From an uncultured Flavobacteriales bacterium (lineage in GTDB: Bacteria; Bacteroidota; Bacteroidia; Flavobacteriales_D; Sanyastnellaceae), in assembly GCA_913051865.1 (NCBI GenBank), contig CAJXHE010000001.1, positions 17,320-81,319 of the forward strand: a stretch of DNA of 64,000 nucleotides, given 5' to 3'. Positions 42,801 through 52,099 of the stretch are shown one piece after another. The notes below the pieces were generated by a model, which was not told the origin of the DNA, searched no databases, and saw nothing but the letters and a program-made list of their open reading frames with translations. The position numbers were made by a program, and so were the translations under genes. Each line of letters begins with the position of its first letter. Positions within the stretch are counted from its first letter, which is position 1.

Positions 42801-43007
42801 GAAGTCGTCGAAACTCTTCATCGCAAGGGCATACTGTTCTTTTTCGTATGCGTCATTTGCTTTCGCCCAAGCCCTTTCTTTGGGCTCAAGCTCATGAGTA
42901 AGCTGTGATTTTACTTCTAATGATGGTGTCAAAAAGAATCCGCAACTGAGCATAAGCACGAGCTGGATTTTAGATATTTGACTTGAGTTTTTGAGTTTGC
43001 TGGGCAT
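39888..43007 (-). CDS. Large tetratricopeptide-repeat protein (periplasmic/secreted)
   Basis: Repeated TPR-like units such as ALVYFDKVRTYPIDAQLAAESHYWEGECHFSLRDYVNATGSY; signal-like N-terminus. Confidence 0.85.
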   Translation of the reverse strand: MPSKLKNSSQISKIQLVLMLSCGFFLTPSLEVKSQLTHELEPKERAWAKANDAYEKEQYALAMKSFDDFMEFEEDDKSERYVKAAYFEALCGLNLYNRDAEYRIDAFITAYPESPYVQKALWEIADHHYKRRHFKKAAAAFNEVDLRRLQKDQQRELRFKRGHSLFEEEDFEAARYDLFEVMKEEGAYLAPSTYYFSHIAYLKGNPQVALEGFEAISTHPDFIDVVPTYIAQTLHATEQFSRLKAYGPPLLKESAGLDMEERTEISRLVGDAFYKDQDFESASPFLEQAWEGTRGQGRKAEFAYEVGYTRYRIGAWSDALDVLAITAREDDKLGQNATYHMADCYIQLGQKGKARSAFGRAAAKDFDIEIMEDALFSYAKLAFELSYNPFDDAIVAFQKYLDQYPNSVRRDEAYRFLLDVYLTSRDYEKGLNALEQIKDKDLTVRESYQLLAYNRGVELYQGGKYKQALVYFDKVRTYPIDAQLAAESHYWEGECHFSLRDYVNATGSYSKFSRAPGGYLSTYYPAADYARGYALFKRKKYSDALSAFRSYLEAHPEDAPKRIHDAELRTADCFYAKKEFDRAVNYYDRCLDRTTENKGNVDYILYQRAMSMSLTEAPEALLEQISGLDKLLLDFPKSRFVVDALYESARTQIERDELEDARRRLDVLLSAHPRNPRTKEALVDLCLIGIKQNRPDDVLETWDRIRTTYGNDPIAADAYNIVEPLLIDRGLLDNLPAAVGLSGKEIESRLFDAAVSLALEEKYTQALPRLEEYLRQYENGNHLDEAQYYLAACLNNAGDKNGALLSYEAVLALPPGDFTEAAALAAATLAWNEGDYPRALTHYRLLADISSIQSNMLESSIGQMRCYYLLDQPEQAFAFATDVYSDPGTPESIKRTALIWLGRIHFDAEEYDEALNCFESTVKFGGNAGAESQFMISKIKYNLGDYESAESNIFTLVSDFSAYDEWKFKGFLLLVRTYIGLNDLFQARATAESIMENVDVEWVQNACSDLMMDIESMEGSDLNGTDLIETGTQNEVNDK

Positions 43008-43147
43008 GTTCGAATGATAGAGCTCTATACAAACGAATTTAACGCGTAGGTATGGGTCTATATCGATATGCTCTTGATGTTCTCAACGGCTAGATGTGTG
43101 TGATTCGGATTTTTGGCACTGAAATTTAAGGTTTTTTTTGAACCCCT

Positions 43148-45220
43148 TTACCGATTGTTTTTTACAATAAATTCTGTCCGTCGATTTGCGGCTCGACCTT
43201 GATCTGTATTGTTAGATTCTTTAGGGCTGGATTCTCCAAATCCGCTCGCTTGAAGCCGTGAGGTTTCTACGCCAGATTCTTCAAAGAAACTTTTCACGGC
43301 TTCAGCTCTCGCTTGACTGAGTTTTAAGTTGTCTTCAGTTGTACCCACATCATCTGTATGACCTTCAATTTGCAATGTGTAATTTGGATTCGCAAGGATG
43401 TATTCTGCAAACTTCAACAGAATAAGTTTCGTTGTATATGTAAGTTCACTTTTGTTTGTTTCAAACTGGACGTCTTTAAGCTCAAAGGCGCCTATTTGGC
43501 TGGATTTTTTTGCACGCACTGTAATGGCTGGTGTGGGTTCTTGTGATTGGATTTTGTCATCATTTTGTTGTTTGTCTTCTTGTGCAACATGGACGACAGT
43601 AGCTTCAAATTCCAAATCCACTCCTGAGACGTTAAGAATTACATCCTCATTTCTTTCGATGTTGATTACTGCAGCAAATGACCCATCGTCCAGATTGAGT
43701 TCAATTTGCTCCACCTGTTTGCTTTGAACGTACTCCAGTGTAAGTGTGATGTCATCTGAAGGGGGAGTGGGGTCCACGACGCCATGGATCACTTTTACGG
43801 CTTCCGGTTTAAGTGTTTTTGGTAAAGGAAAACTCAGAATGTCTAATCCTTTCGTTCCGTTTCTTCGGCTCGCAAAAAAGGCCTCATTTCCGTTTGAGGA
43901 GACGACAAGTCCGTGCTCATCACCCGTTGTGTTGACAGGCATGCCTAGGTTAACAGGTTCTGACCAAACATTCATGGTGTCTCTTCTTGACACCCACAAA
44001 TCGTATCCACCTCCACTCGGGAGTCTCGTGCTGGAGAAATATAAAGTTTTGCCGTCTGGATGAATGAAAGGGGCCTTGTCCTGGGCACTAGACGATATGG
44101 GGAAAGGGAGTTTTTGTGCTTGTGACCACTCACCGTTTTGGTCTTTTTTGCTCACGTAAATATCCATTGTAGGGTTGCCATCGTCATCCTGGGTTGAATT
44201 CTCTCTGGCAGAAGCGAAAAACAGTTCGTCGCCCTCGGCACTTAAGGCAGGTTGAGATTCCCAACCCATGGGTGTGTTTATTTCAGGTCCCAGCAATTTT
44301 AAGTTGCCCCAGTAATAAGAAAAACCTCCGGCATCATTTTTCCCATTTACAATATATGTGGTTGTGAATAAGTCTATGTTTTGTGGGTTGTTAGGTGTGG
44401 GGTTTGATGCTGCTACGACAAGTAACCTGTTATCGATTGATAAGCTAACACCTCCGAAGTTTCCCCCATGATTGAATGGGTAGGTTAGCAATTCTCCGCG
44501 ATCAAATTCTTCTTCAGCGGACTCTCTTTTTGACCAAACAAAATCTTCCACTCTTCGTGTAATGACATCCCCTCTGAATCTCTCGTTTCTGGCTCTGGTA
44601 AAGAATAAGATGCTCCCGTCTGGAGACAAGGCAGGGAGGTATTCATCTTCGGTTTGGCTCGTGAAGGTAAGAGGTTCAGGCTTGTAAGCGTTGCGGTTTG
44701 CATAATACTGAACTTCGAAACGTGCCTCGGGAATCATTTCTAGGACATCACGTCTTTTTCGCTCAGTGCCCTTTGATAACGTCTCGTTCTCTGCTTCTTT
44801 GTCAGTTTTCGATATGAAAGCTTCGAATTCGATAAGGGCAGAAGAGGCGTCTCCAGAAACGAAAGCTAAGGCGCCAAGGATGTAGTTTGCATCGGGCTGA
44901 TCTCCACAGAGCTCAACCCAGCTTGCTGTCGCCGCAATGCATTCGTCTGAGAATTCTCGATCTTTTTTTGCCTGTTTAAATAAGAGCCCTGCCAGCGCTT
45001 CGTATGCTGCGCCGAAATCATACTGACGGTCGACAACTTCTCTCAGAATTTCTATCCTTTCTTCGTTTGTTTTCTTTTTCCTTTTATCTGTTGCTTTTTC
45101 GAAGAGGCTCATGGTTTTTGAGGAGACATCTTCTGGCGCGGGGCAAGTTTGTGCTACATATTTACAAGGGGTTAAAACCCCAATGAATATGGCGAACAGA
45201 AGGACAATAGACTTGTACAT
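43148..45220 (-). CDS. OmpA-family protein with TPR and PD40 repeats
   Basis: PDGKTLYFSSTRLPSGGGYDLWVSRR; C-terminal YTLQIEGHTDDVGTTEDNLKLSQARAEAVKSFFEESGV OmpA domain. Confidence 0.93.
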   Translation of the reverse strand: MYKSIVLLFAIFIGVLTPCKYVAQTCPAPEDVSSKTMSLFEKATDKRKKKTNEERIEILREVVDRQYDFGAAYEALAGLLFKQAKKDREFSDECIAATASWVELCGDQPDANYILGALAFVSGDASSALIEFEAFISKTDKEAENETLSKGTERKRRDVLEMIPEARFEVQYYANRNAYKPEPLTFTSQTEDEYLPALSPDGSILFFTRARNERFRGDVITRRVEDFVWSKRESAEEEFDRGELLTYPFNHGGNFGGVSLSIDNRLLVVAASNPTPNNPQNIDLFTTTYIVNGKNDAGGFSYYWGNLKLLGPEINTPMGWESQPALSAEGDELFFASARENSTQDDDGNPTMDIYVSKKDQNGEWSQAQKLPFPISSSAQDKAPFIHPDGKTLYFSSTRLPSGGGYDLWVSRRDTMNVWSEPVNLGMPVNTTGDEHGLVVSSNGNEAFFASRRNGTKGLDILSFPLPKTLKPEAVKVIHGVVDPTPPSDDITLTLEYVQSKQVEQIELNLDDGSFAAVINIERNEDVILNVSGVDLEFEATVVHVAQEDKQQNDDKIQSQEPTPAITVRAKKSSQIGAFELKDVQFETNKSELTYTTKLILLKFAEYILANPNYTLQIEGHTDDVGTTEDNLKLSQARAEAVKSFFEESGVETSRLQASGFGESSPKESNNTDQGRAANRRTEFIVKNNR

Positions 45221-45228
45221 GTAATTTC

Positions 45229-46650
45229 TTAGCGCTTAACTTGTTCTAGTTCTCCTTCGCTCGCTGCCACAAGTGTGCTTACTGTTCCGTCACCAGTGAC
45301 ATTGACTACCGTTCGACACATGTCAAGTATTCGGTCCACAGGGAATATGAGTGCAATCCAAGCGGGGTTAAGGCCCACACTTTCGAGTACAATGATCATC
45401 AGAACCAGGCCTGCGCTTGGAACGGCTGCTGCGCCTATAGATGCCAACGTGGCCGTCAGAACAATGATTGATTGTTGAGCGATACTGAGGTCCACCATAT
45501 GAAATTGGGCAAGTGCGACCACCGCGATCGCTTGATATAAACTTGTTCCATCCATATTTACTGTTGCGCCTATCGGAAGGACAAAGCTCGAGCTGCGTTC
45601 TGACACACCTAAGTTTTCCTCTACACATTTCATGGTGACGGGCAACGTGGCTACGGAGGAGGATGTGGAAAATGCGGTGATCTGAGCATCACGCATCCCC
45701 GACGTAAATTGCTTCCAGCTCATCTTCTTTACAAACAATGAGACAATGGCAGGGTAAACGATGAATGCCATGATGAAAAGGCCCAAAATAACGACAATAG
45801 AATAGTACAATAGAAATGTGAGAAGCTGTTGAAAATGTTCCGGATCGGAACCTGCAGCCTTCACGATTTGGCCTGCCATAAGCGCAAACACAAAGACGGG
45901 CATGGCCTTCATCACCACCCAAACCATTTGAATGAACACTTCATTCAATGCGTCTACAGCTTTGACAACTGTTTTCTTTTGTTCTTCTTTCAGTCCAGTG
46001 ACCACGATTCCGAAGAAGAGTGCAAAGAAGATGATTTGCAACATTTGCATGTCGCTTAAAGATTGAAAGATGTTTTTAGGAACAACATCGACCAAGGGTT
46101 GAAGAGGGCCGCTGTTTTTTGTGTTTTCAGCTTTGTTCAGCTTGTCGCTGACCCATTCGTTGTTGTCAGTGACTTCTCCTTGTATGAGCTCCACTTTTTC
46201 TGCAAATTCAGGCAATGCAGAAATGTTGATGCCATCTAGCCGCGTAATGTCATTGGCATCTCGCCAGAGCTCATATCTTATTCTGTTGTCCTCTCTAAGT
46301 GTTTCGCTTGCTTGTGTTCCTGGTTTGAAAATATTCACAAGTGTTAAGCCCACAATCACGGCAAACATGGTAGTCGTCAGGTAGATGGCCAATGTTTTAA
46401 TCCCCATCCGGCCAAGCTTTTTCATGTCTCCGAGACTCGCCACACCACTTATAATGCTGAATAGAACGAGCGGAACAGCAATGAGTTTCAATAGATTTAT
46501 GAAAATGTCACCGAAGGGTTGAATCCACTTTAGAGTAAATTCATTCCAGCCAAACGCCACGCTCATCCAGGCATATATCACACCAAGTATCAGACCTATA
46601 ATTACTTTCCAGTGTAACGCAAGTCCTTTGTTTGTAGATTCTTTGCTCAT
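45229..46650 (-). CDS. Dicarboxylate/amino acid:cation symporter (DAACS family)
   Basis: LALHWKVIIGLILGVIYAW, AFSTSSSVATLPVTMKCVEENLGV, LPIGATVNMDGTSLYQAIAVVALAQ. Confidence 0.95.
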   Translation of the reverse strand: MSKESTNKGLALHWKVIIGLILGVIYAWMSVAFGWNEFTLKWIQPFGDIFINLLKLIAVPLVLFSIISGVASLGDMKKLGRMGIKTLAIYLTTTMFAVIVGLTLVNIFKPGTQASETLREDNRIRYELWRDANDITRLDGINISALPEFAEKVELIQGEVTDNNEWVSDKLNKAENTKNSGPLQPLVDVVPKNIFQSLSDMQMLQIIFFALFFGIVVTGLKEEQKKTVVKAVDALNEVFIQMVWVVMKAMPVFVFALMAGQIVKAAGSDPEHFQQLLTFLLYYSIVVILGLFIMAFIVYPAIVSLFVKKMSWKQFTSGMRDAQITAFSTSSSVATLPVTMKCVEENLGVSERSSSFVLPIGATVNMDGTSLYQAIAVVALAQFHMVDLSIAQQSIIVLTATLASIGAAAVPSAGLVLMIIVLESVGLNPAWIALIFPVDRILDMCRTVVNVTGDGTVSTLVAASEGELEQVKR

Positions 46651-46685
46651 TTTTCTTTTTCAATTCTTTAGTCCAGAGGCCGTGA

Positions 46686-47798
46686 TTAAACGTTCGTTTC
46701 TAAACGTGCAGATCTTTGCCTCAACAGATGGTCTCCCAAAACCAATGCAACCATTGCTTCAACGATTGGTACGGCGCGAGGAAGAACACAAGGATCGTGC
46801 CTTCCTTTTCCGCTTATCGTTATTTCTTCACTGTCTCGGTTAACTGTGTTTTGTTCTTTTATAATAGTAGAAACAGGCTTGAACCCGATTCTTAAAACGA
46901 TTTCTTCTCCATTAGAAATCCCGCCTTGAATGCCTCCACTTCTATTTGTTTCAGTATTGACACGGCCATTCGTGTCTGTTCTGAAGGCATCATTGTGTTC
47001 TGACCCTTTCATAAGTGTGCCACTGAATCCCGAGCCCACTTCAATGCCTTTTACCGCAGGGATGCTCATGAGTGCTTTTGCCAGATCTGCTTCGAGTTTG
47101 TCAAAAACAGGTTCACCCCATCCCGAAGGAACATTTTTTGCCACGACAACAATTGCACCTCCTAAGGTATCACCTGTCTTTTTAACATCTTCAATCTTCT
47201 GAATCATTCTGTCAGCGACTTCCTTTGAGGGACATCTTACGATGTTCTCGTCAATCACAGATCTCTCAAAAAAAGCAGGAGGGAAGGGGACTGAGATATT
47301 GTGTACTCTTTCAACATAGGCGCTTATCTCAACTTTGCTTGCTGCAAATAGAAGTTGTTTTGCAATGGCGCCTCCCACAACTCTACACGCGGTTTCTCGT
47401 GCGGAAGATCTCCCACCGCCCCGAATATCTCTTAGGCCATATTTGGCTTCATAGGTGTAATCGGCATGTGAGGGTCTGTATGCGTTTTTTAGGTAAGCGT
47501 AGTCTTTGCTTTTTGCATCTTTATTCTTAATGCCAAACCCGATAGGAGTTCCCGTACTGATTAAAGAGTCATGTTCGTTTTTGATGACGCCAGAAAGAAT
47601 GTCGACAATATCGTGTTCTTTCCGAGCCGTAGTGAGGTGAGATGTGCCAGGCTTGCGGCGGTCTAGATCATCTTGAATCGACTCAATATCAATGATTAAC
47701 CCCGACGGCACCCCATCAAGAATGCCTCCGATAGAAGCCCCGTGAGATTCGCCGAACGTGGTTATTTGTAAGAGCTTGCCAAAAGTATTGCCTGCCAT
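46686..47798 (-). CDS. aroC: Chorismate synthase
   Basis: [53 protein letters not shown]; start trimmed to MAGNTFG. Confidence 0.97.
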   Translation of the reverse strand: MAGNTFGKLLQITTFGESHGASIGGILDGVPSGLIIDIESIQDDLDRRKPGTSHLTTARKEHDIVDILSGVIKNEHDSLISTGTPIGFGIKNKDAKSKDYAYLKNAYRPSHADYTYEAKYGLRDIRGGGRSSARETACRVVGGAIAKQLLFAASKVEISAYVERVHNISVPFPPAFFERSVIDENIVRCPSKEVADRMIQKIEDVKKTGDTLGGAIVVVAKNVPSGWGEPVFDKLEADLAKALMSIPAVKGIEVGSGFSGTLMKGSEHNDAFRTDTNGRVNTETNRSGGIQGGISNGEEIVLRIGFKPVSTIIKEQNTVNRDSEEITISGKGRHDPCVLPRAVPIVEAMVALVLGDHLLRQRSARLETNV

Positions 47799-47827
47799 AG
47801 CCTGCAAGATATAACTTGCAGCCTATG
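47796..47827. promoter_or_regulatory. 32-bp near-palindrome between aroC and hutI containing two abutting divergent -7 elements
   Basis: CATAGCCTGCAAG-ATATAA-CTTGCAGCCTATG, arms match at 12 of 13; terminal CAT/ATG are the two start codons. Confidence 0.75.
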
Positions 47828-49081
47828 CAAACACTCTTTAAAGACATCAAAGGATTGGTCGGTTGTTACAAAACCTCACCACCTTACTTGGCTGGATCTG
47901 ATATGAAGCAGTTTCCCGTACATGAAAATGCATGGATGACAGTTGAGGGTAAGAAAATAACGGGATTTGGGCCCATGTCAGAATGTCCCAAATGTGACGG
48001 TGAAACGGTTGTATGTTCAGGTCGCTACATTCTCCCTTCTTGGTGCGACAGTCACTCTCACCTTGTATATGCTGATGACAGAGCAGGTGAGTTTCTCGAT
48101 CGGTTAAGAGGATTGACATACGAAGAGATCGCAGCAAAAGGAGGTGGGATACTCAACTCAGCACGTGCATTACAGAAATTGCCTGAAGATGTTCTCTTTG
48201 ATATGTCACTCGATCGCCTTCTAGATGTTATCAAGCTGGGTGTAGGTGCGCTAGAGATTAAATCGGGTTATGGTCTTACGCTCAAAGCAGAGCGCAAGAT
48301 GTTAAGGGTGATTAAGCGTCTGAAGTCTGTGTCACCCATTCCACTTAAGTCCACCTTTCTTGGGTGTCATGCAGTCCCTGCTGAGTTCGACAATTCGTCA
48401 GACTACACCACGCACGTCATTGAGGATATGCTTCCAGAGTTTGTCTCGGAAGGGCTTGTGGATTATGTGGATGTTTTTTGCGAAACCGGCTACTTCTCAC
48501 TGGCGGATACACAGCGAATCATAGAGGCTGCTACGAAATTAGGTATTAAATCTAAAGTTCATGTTAATCAGTTTAATATACTAGGTGGGGTGGAGTTATG
48601 CGTTAATGGTAATTCGCTGAGTGTTGATCATTTAGAAGTCATCAGCGATGCAGATATTGCCGCTCTGAAAACAACGCTTTCAAAAGACAGAAACCATCCT
48701 ACTTTTCCTGTTGCTCTTCCGCTTTGCTCTCACTTTTTAGGCCTTCCATATACGCCAGGCCGTCAACTTGTCGATGCAGGTCTCCCTCTTGTGCTCGCAA
48801 CAGATCACAACCCTGGGACATCACCCTCAGGAGATATGACTGAAGTGGTACGTCTCGGGTCTTTGAAGATGGGGCTGGAGCCTATAGAGGCGATCGCTGC
48901 GGCAACTTTGAATGGCGCAGCAGCAATGGCGCTTTCAGATTCAGTGGGTACACTCTCATTGGGGAAGCGTGCAAATTTTATTTTAACCCGTGAAATGAGT
49001 GGCTTAGAGGAAATCCCTTACCGATTTAATGACGTCGTTGTTGAAAAGGTGTATGTGAATGGTGAAGTTTGGTTGGGCTAA
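47825..49081 (+). CDS. hutI: Imidazolonepropionase
   Basis: LPSWCDSHSHLVYADDRAGEFLDRLRGLTYEEIAAKGGGILNSARALQ, LATDHNPGTSPSGDM; start trimmed to ATG 47825. Confidence 0.95.
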   Translation: MQTLFKDIKGLVGCYKTSPPYLAGSDMKQFPVHENAWMTVEGKKITGFGPMSECPKCDGETVVCSGRYILPSWCDSHSHLVYADDRAGEFLDRLRGLTYEEIAAKGGGILNSARALQKLPEDVLFDMSLDRLLDVIKLGVGALEIKSGYGLTLKAERKMLRVIKRLKSVSPIPLKSTFLGCHAVPAEFDNSSDYTTHVIEDMLPEFVSEGLVDYVDVFCETGYFSLADTQRIIEAATKLGIKSKVHVNQFNILGGVELCVNGNSLSVDHLEVISDADIAALKTTLSKDRNHPTFPVALPLCSHFLGLPYTPGRQLVDAGLPLVLATDHNPGTSPSGDMTEVVRLGSLKMGLEPIEAIAAATLNGAAAMALSDSVGTLSLGKRANFILTREMSGLEEIPYRFNDVVVEKVYVNGEVWLG

Positions 49082-49110
49082 ATCTACATCTTGTGTGTTA
49101 GTTTTACTTC

Positions 49111-50802
49111 ATGCAAAGACTCATTGAATGTGTTCCTAATATTTCTGAAGGACGTCGTCCTGAAATAATCAATGCTGTAACCTCAGTTGTAGAGACTGTA
49201 GAGGGGTGTAGGCTACTAGATGTTGATCCAGGAAAAAGCACGAATCGTACAGTTATAACTTTTGTCGGTCCACCAGAAACAATTGGTGAAGCAGCATTCC
49301 GTGTCATAGAAAAGGCCGCTGAGCTTATCGATATGTCGAAACACGCTGGGGAACATCCTCGGATGGGTGCTACAGACGTATGTCCTTTTGTTCCCATCTC
49401 TGGAGTTACGATGGAAGATTGTATTCAAATAGCGCATGCCTTAGGCAAACGTGTGGGAGAGGAGTTGGGGATACCCGGATACCATTATGAATCTGCAGCC
49501 CACACCCCAGAACGTAAAAACCTTGCTTTTTGCAGAAAAGGGGAGTATGAAGGGTTAGAAAAACTGTCATCGGATGAGTTTCGACCAGATTTCGGCCCCA
49601 CGGCGTTCAATGATCGCGCTCAAAAAACGGGAGCAACCGCGATTGGCGCACGTGATTTCCTTATTGCGTACAACATCAATATTAACTCAACTTCTTCTCG
49701 ACGTGCGAACGCGATTGCCTTTGATATTCGAGAAGCAGGTAGAATGAAGCGCGAAGGGGGGAAGATTTCAGGTAAAATTATCAAGGATGCAAATGGTGCG
49801 CCACTTCGTGAACCTGGGACGCTCAAGTCTGTGAAAGGAATAGGATGGTATATAGAAGAATATGGAATTGCTCAGCTATCCTTAAACCTAACAGATATTC
49901 ATGTGACTCCGACTCATGTTGCATTTGACGAAGCGTGTTCAAAAGCCCAAGACCGTGGGATTCGTGTCACTGGTTCAGAACTTGTAGGTCTTGTTCCTTT
50001 AAAAGTAATGACGGACGCAGCAGATTACTTCCTGCGTAAACAACAAAGATCTACGGGGGTATCGGAATCTGAAAAGATTAAGATTGCCATTAAATCCCTT
50101 GGTCTGGATGATTTGGCACCATTTAATCCAGATGAACGAATCATCGAATATTTAATAGGTGGTCTTGGTACATTCCCGCTTCTTGAAAAAAACTTGCGAG
50201 AATTTTCTAACGAAACGGCTTCCGAATCACCTGCCCCAGGAGGAGGTTCCATTGCGGCTTATTCCGGTGCCCTTGGGACAGCGCTTTCTACAATGGTCGC
50301 TAACCTAAGTGCAAACAAACGCGGATGGGATGATCGTTGGGAGGAGTTCAGTAACTGGGCTGACAAAGGCCAAAGTTTCCATACGCGTTTGCTCGCGTTA
50401 GTCGATGCCGACACAGCAGCGTTTAACGGAATCATGGATGCCTATGGTCTTCCTAAATCAACAGATGACCAGAAGTTAACGCGTGATCAAGCGATACAGA
50501 CCGCGACAAAACACGCCATTGAGATCCCAATGCAAGTGGCGGAGGTCGCTCATGACGCTTTCGAGGTCGCTGAAGCCATGGCAGACTTTGGCAATCCAAA
50601 CTCCATTACCGATGCAGGCGTTGGCGCCATGTGCCTTAGAACAGCTGTTCTTGGCGCTATTCTCAACGCGAGAGTTAACACAGCTGATCTGAATGACAAG
50701 GTGTATGTGGCGGCTGTTCTTTCTCGATGTGAAACACTTATCTCGAGCGTAACATCTCGTGAGGCTGCAGTTTTGGCGCGTGTCGATGCGTTGTTGAGAT
50801 AG
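49111..50802 (+). CDS. ftcD: Bifunctional glutamate formimidoyltransferase / formimidoyl-THF cyclodeaminase
   Basis: LIECVPNISEGRRPEIINAVTSVVE...ARDFLIAYNINI; C-term SPAPGGGSIAAYSGALGTALSTMVANLS cyclodeaminase. Confidence 0.95.
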   Translation: MQRLIECVPNISEGRRPEIINAVTSVVETVEGCRLLDVDPGKSTNRTVITFVGPPETIGEAAFRVIEKAAELIDMSKHAGEHPRMGATDVCPFVPISGVTMEDCIQIAHALGKRVGEELGIPGYHYESAAHTPERKNLAFCRKGEYEGLEKLSSDEFRPDFGPTAFNDRAQKTGATAIGARDFLIAYNININSTSSRRANAIAFDIREAGRMKREGGKISGKIIKDANGAPLREPGTLKSVKGIGWYIEEYGIAQLSLNLTDIHVTPTHVAFDEACSKAQDRGIRVTGSELVGLVPLKVMTDAADYFLRKQQRSTGVSESEKIKIAIKSLGLDDLAPFNPDERIIEYLIGGLGTFPLLEKNLREFSNETASESPAPGGGSIAAYSGALGTALSTMVANLSANKRGWDDRWEEFSNWADKGQSFHTRLLALVDADTAAFNGIMDAYGLPKSTDDQKLTRDQAIQTATKHAIEIPMQVAEVAHDAFEVAEAMADFGNPNSITDAGVGAMCLRTAVLGAILNARVNTADLNDKVYVAAVLSRCETLISSVTSREAAVLARVDALLR

Positions 50803-50826
50803 TCCATCTTACGTTTATTCGACAAT

Positions 50827-50862
50827 AAAAAAGCCGTCTCCTCAAAAGGGACGGCTTTTTTT
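50827..50862. terminator. Bidirectional rho-independent terminator between ftcD (+) and rplS (-)
   Basis: AAAAAAGCCGTCtcctcaaaagGGACGGCTTTTTTT. Confidence 0.93.
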
Positions 50863-50900
50863 ACATTTATGAAAATGTATAAAGTTGTCTCGGTCGCTGA

Positions 50901-51248
50901 TTACATACGGCGCTCTTTAATACGCGCTGACTTACCAGTTAAGTTACGGATGTAGAATATTCTAGCTCTGCGAACAACGCCGTACTTGTTGACAACAATG
51001 CTGTCAATATGTGGGCTGTTGATAGGGAATATTCTTTCTACACCGATGCTGCTTGACATCTTGCGTACAGTAAAAGTCTCAGTCATTCCAAAACCTCGGC
51101 GTTGTAACACGACACCTTGGAAAGCTTGTAGACGTTCCTTTTTACCCTCTGTAATTTTGACGGTTATGGTCACTGTGTCTCCAGCACCAAACTTTGGCCA
51201 CTCACGTGCCTCAACCATCTTATTTGAAATCTCCTTAATGCGCTCCAT
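50901..51248 (-). CDS. rplS: 50S ribosomal protein L19
   Basis: FGAGDTVTITVKITEGKKERLQAFQGVVLQRRGFGMTETFTVRKMSSSIGVERIFPINSPHID. Confidence 0.97.
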   Translation of the reverse strand: MERIKEISNKMVEAREWPKFGAGDTVTITVKITEGKKERLQAFQGVVLQRRGFGMTETFTVRKMSSSIGVERIFPINSPHIDSIVVNKYGVVRRARIFYIRNLTGKSARIKERRM

Positions 51249-51326
51249 TATAATATTCTTAAGCCCGTCTAAATTCAGTTTGCAATATTACGAATAAATT
51301 CAGTACGCTCGGCATAAAATGTAACT

Positions 51327-52004
51327 TTATCCGAGAAGTAAATCTGGACGTCTCTCTTGGGTTCGTTTTAGCGCTTGATCTTCCTCCCATTTTTGGATTT
51401 TTGCATGGTCTCCACTCAGCAATACTTCGGGGACTTTTAAGCCTTGGTATTCTGCAGGTCTTGTGTAAACTGGCGGCGCCAATAATCCGTCTTGGAAAGA
51501 ATCAGTCAGTGCACTCATTTCGTCTCCAATCACACCGGGGACTAGCCTTACAATGGCATCTGTCAATACTGCAGCGCCCAGTTCGCCACCACTTAATACA
51601 TAGTCGCCAATCGATATTTCGAGTGTTACGAATTTGTCTCTGAGCCTTTGGTCTATTCCTTTATAGTGACCACAAATCATCAATATGTTTCCACAAAGAG
51701 ACAGTTGATTAACACGACTTTGTGCTAGTCTTTCCCCATCAGGTGTCAAAAAAATCACCTCATTGTAGACCCTTTGTGTTTGTAAATCCTCAATTGCATC
51801 GTGTATGGGTTGGATTGCGAGCACCATTCCCGCCGCCCCACCAAATGGCGTGTCATCCACTCTTTTATGCTTGTCCTTTGAGTATTTACGGATATCGTGT
51901 AAATGAACTTCCACTAGCCCTTTCTCTATACCGCGTTTCACGATGCTTTCTGCAAAAGGCCCATTTAAAAGTCCTGGCAGTACTGTTAGGATATCTATTC
52001 TCAC
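51327..52004 (-). CDS. trmD: tRNA (guanine-N1)-methyltransferase
   Basis: MRIDILTVLPGLLNGPFAESIVKRGIEKGLVEVHLHDIRKYSKDKHKRVDDTPFGGAAGMV, YVLSGGELGAAVLTDA; GTG start. Confidence 0.97.
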   Translation of the reverse strand: MRIDILTVLPGLLNGPFAESIVKRGIEKGLVEVHLHDIRKYSKDKHKRVDDTPFGGAAGMVLAIQPIHDAIEDLQTQRVYNEVIFLTPDGERLAQSRVNQLSLCGNILMICGHYKGIDQRLRDKFVTLEISIGDYVLSGGELGAAVLTDAIVRLVPGVIGDEMSALTDSFQDGLLAPPVYTRPAEYQGLKVPEVLLSGDHAKIQKWEEDQALKRTQERRPDLLLG

Positions 52005-52008
52005 GCAG

Positions 52009-52016
52009 CAAAGGTA
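52009..52016 (-). promoter_or_regulatory. trmD promoter: -7 TACCTTTG with -33 TTG (52040-52038), spacer 21
   Basis: Minus strand TTTTTG-N21-TACCTTTG-CTGC-GTG. Confidence 0.75.
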
Positions 52017-52040
52017 CTATTTAATAAATATGGAAAACAA

Positions 52041-52074
52041 AAACCCCGAATGATCATTAAATCATTCGGGGTTT
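52041..52074 (-). terminator. Rho-independent terminator of the S46 peptidase gene
   Basis: AAACCCCGAATGAT-N6-ATCATTCGGGGTTT perfect stem, T tract on the minus strand. Confidence 0.92.
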
Positions 52075-52099
52075 CCACAATTTAATGAGGAGTAATGTT

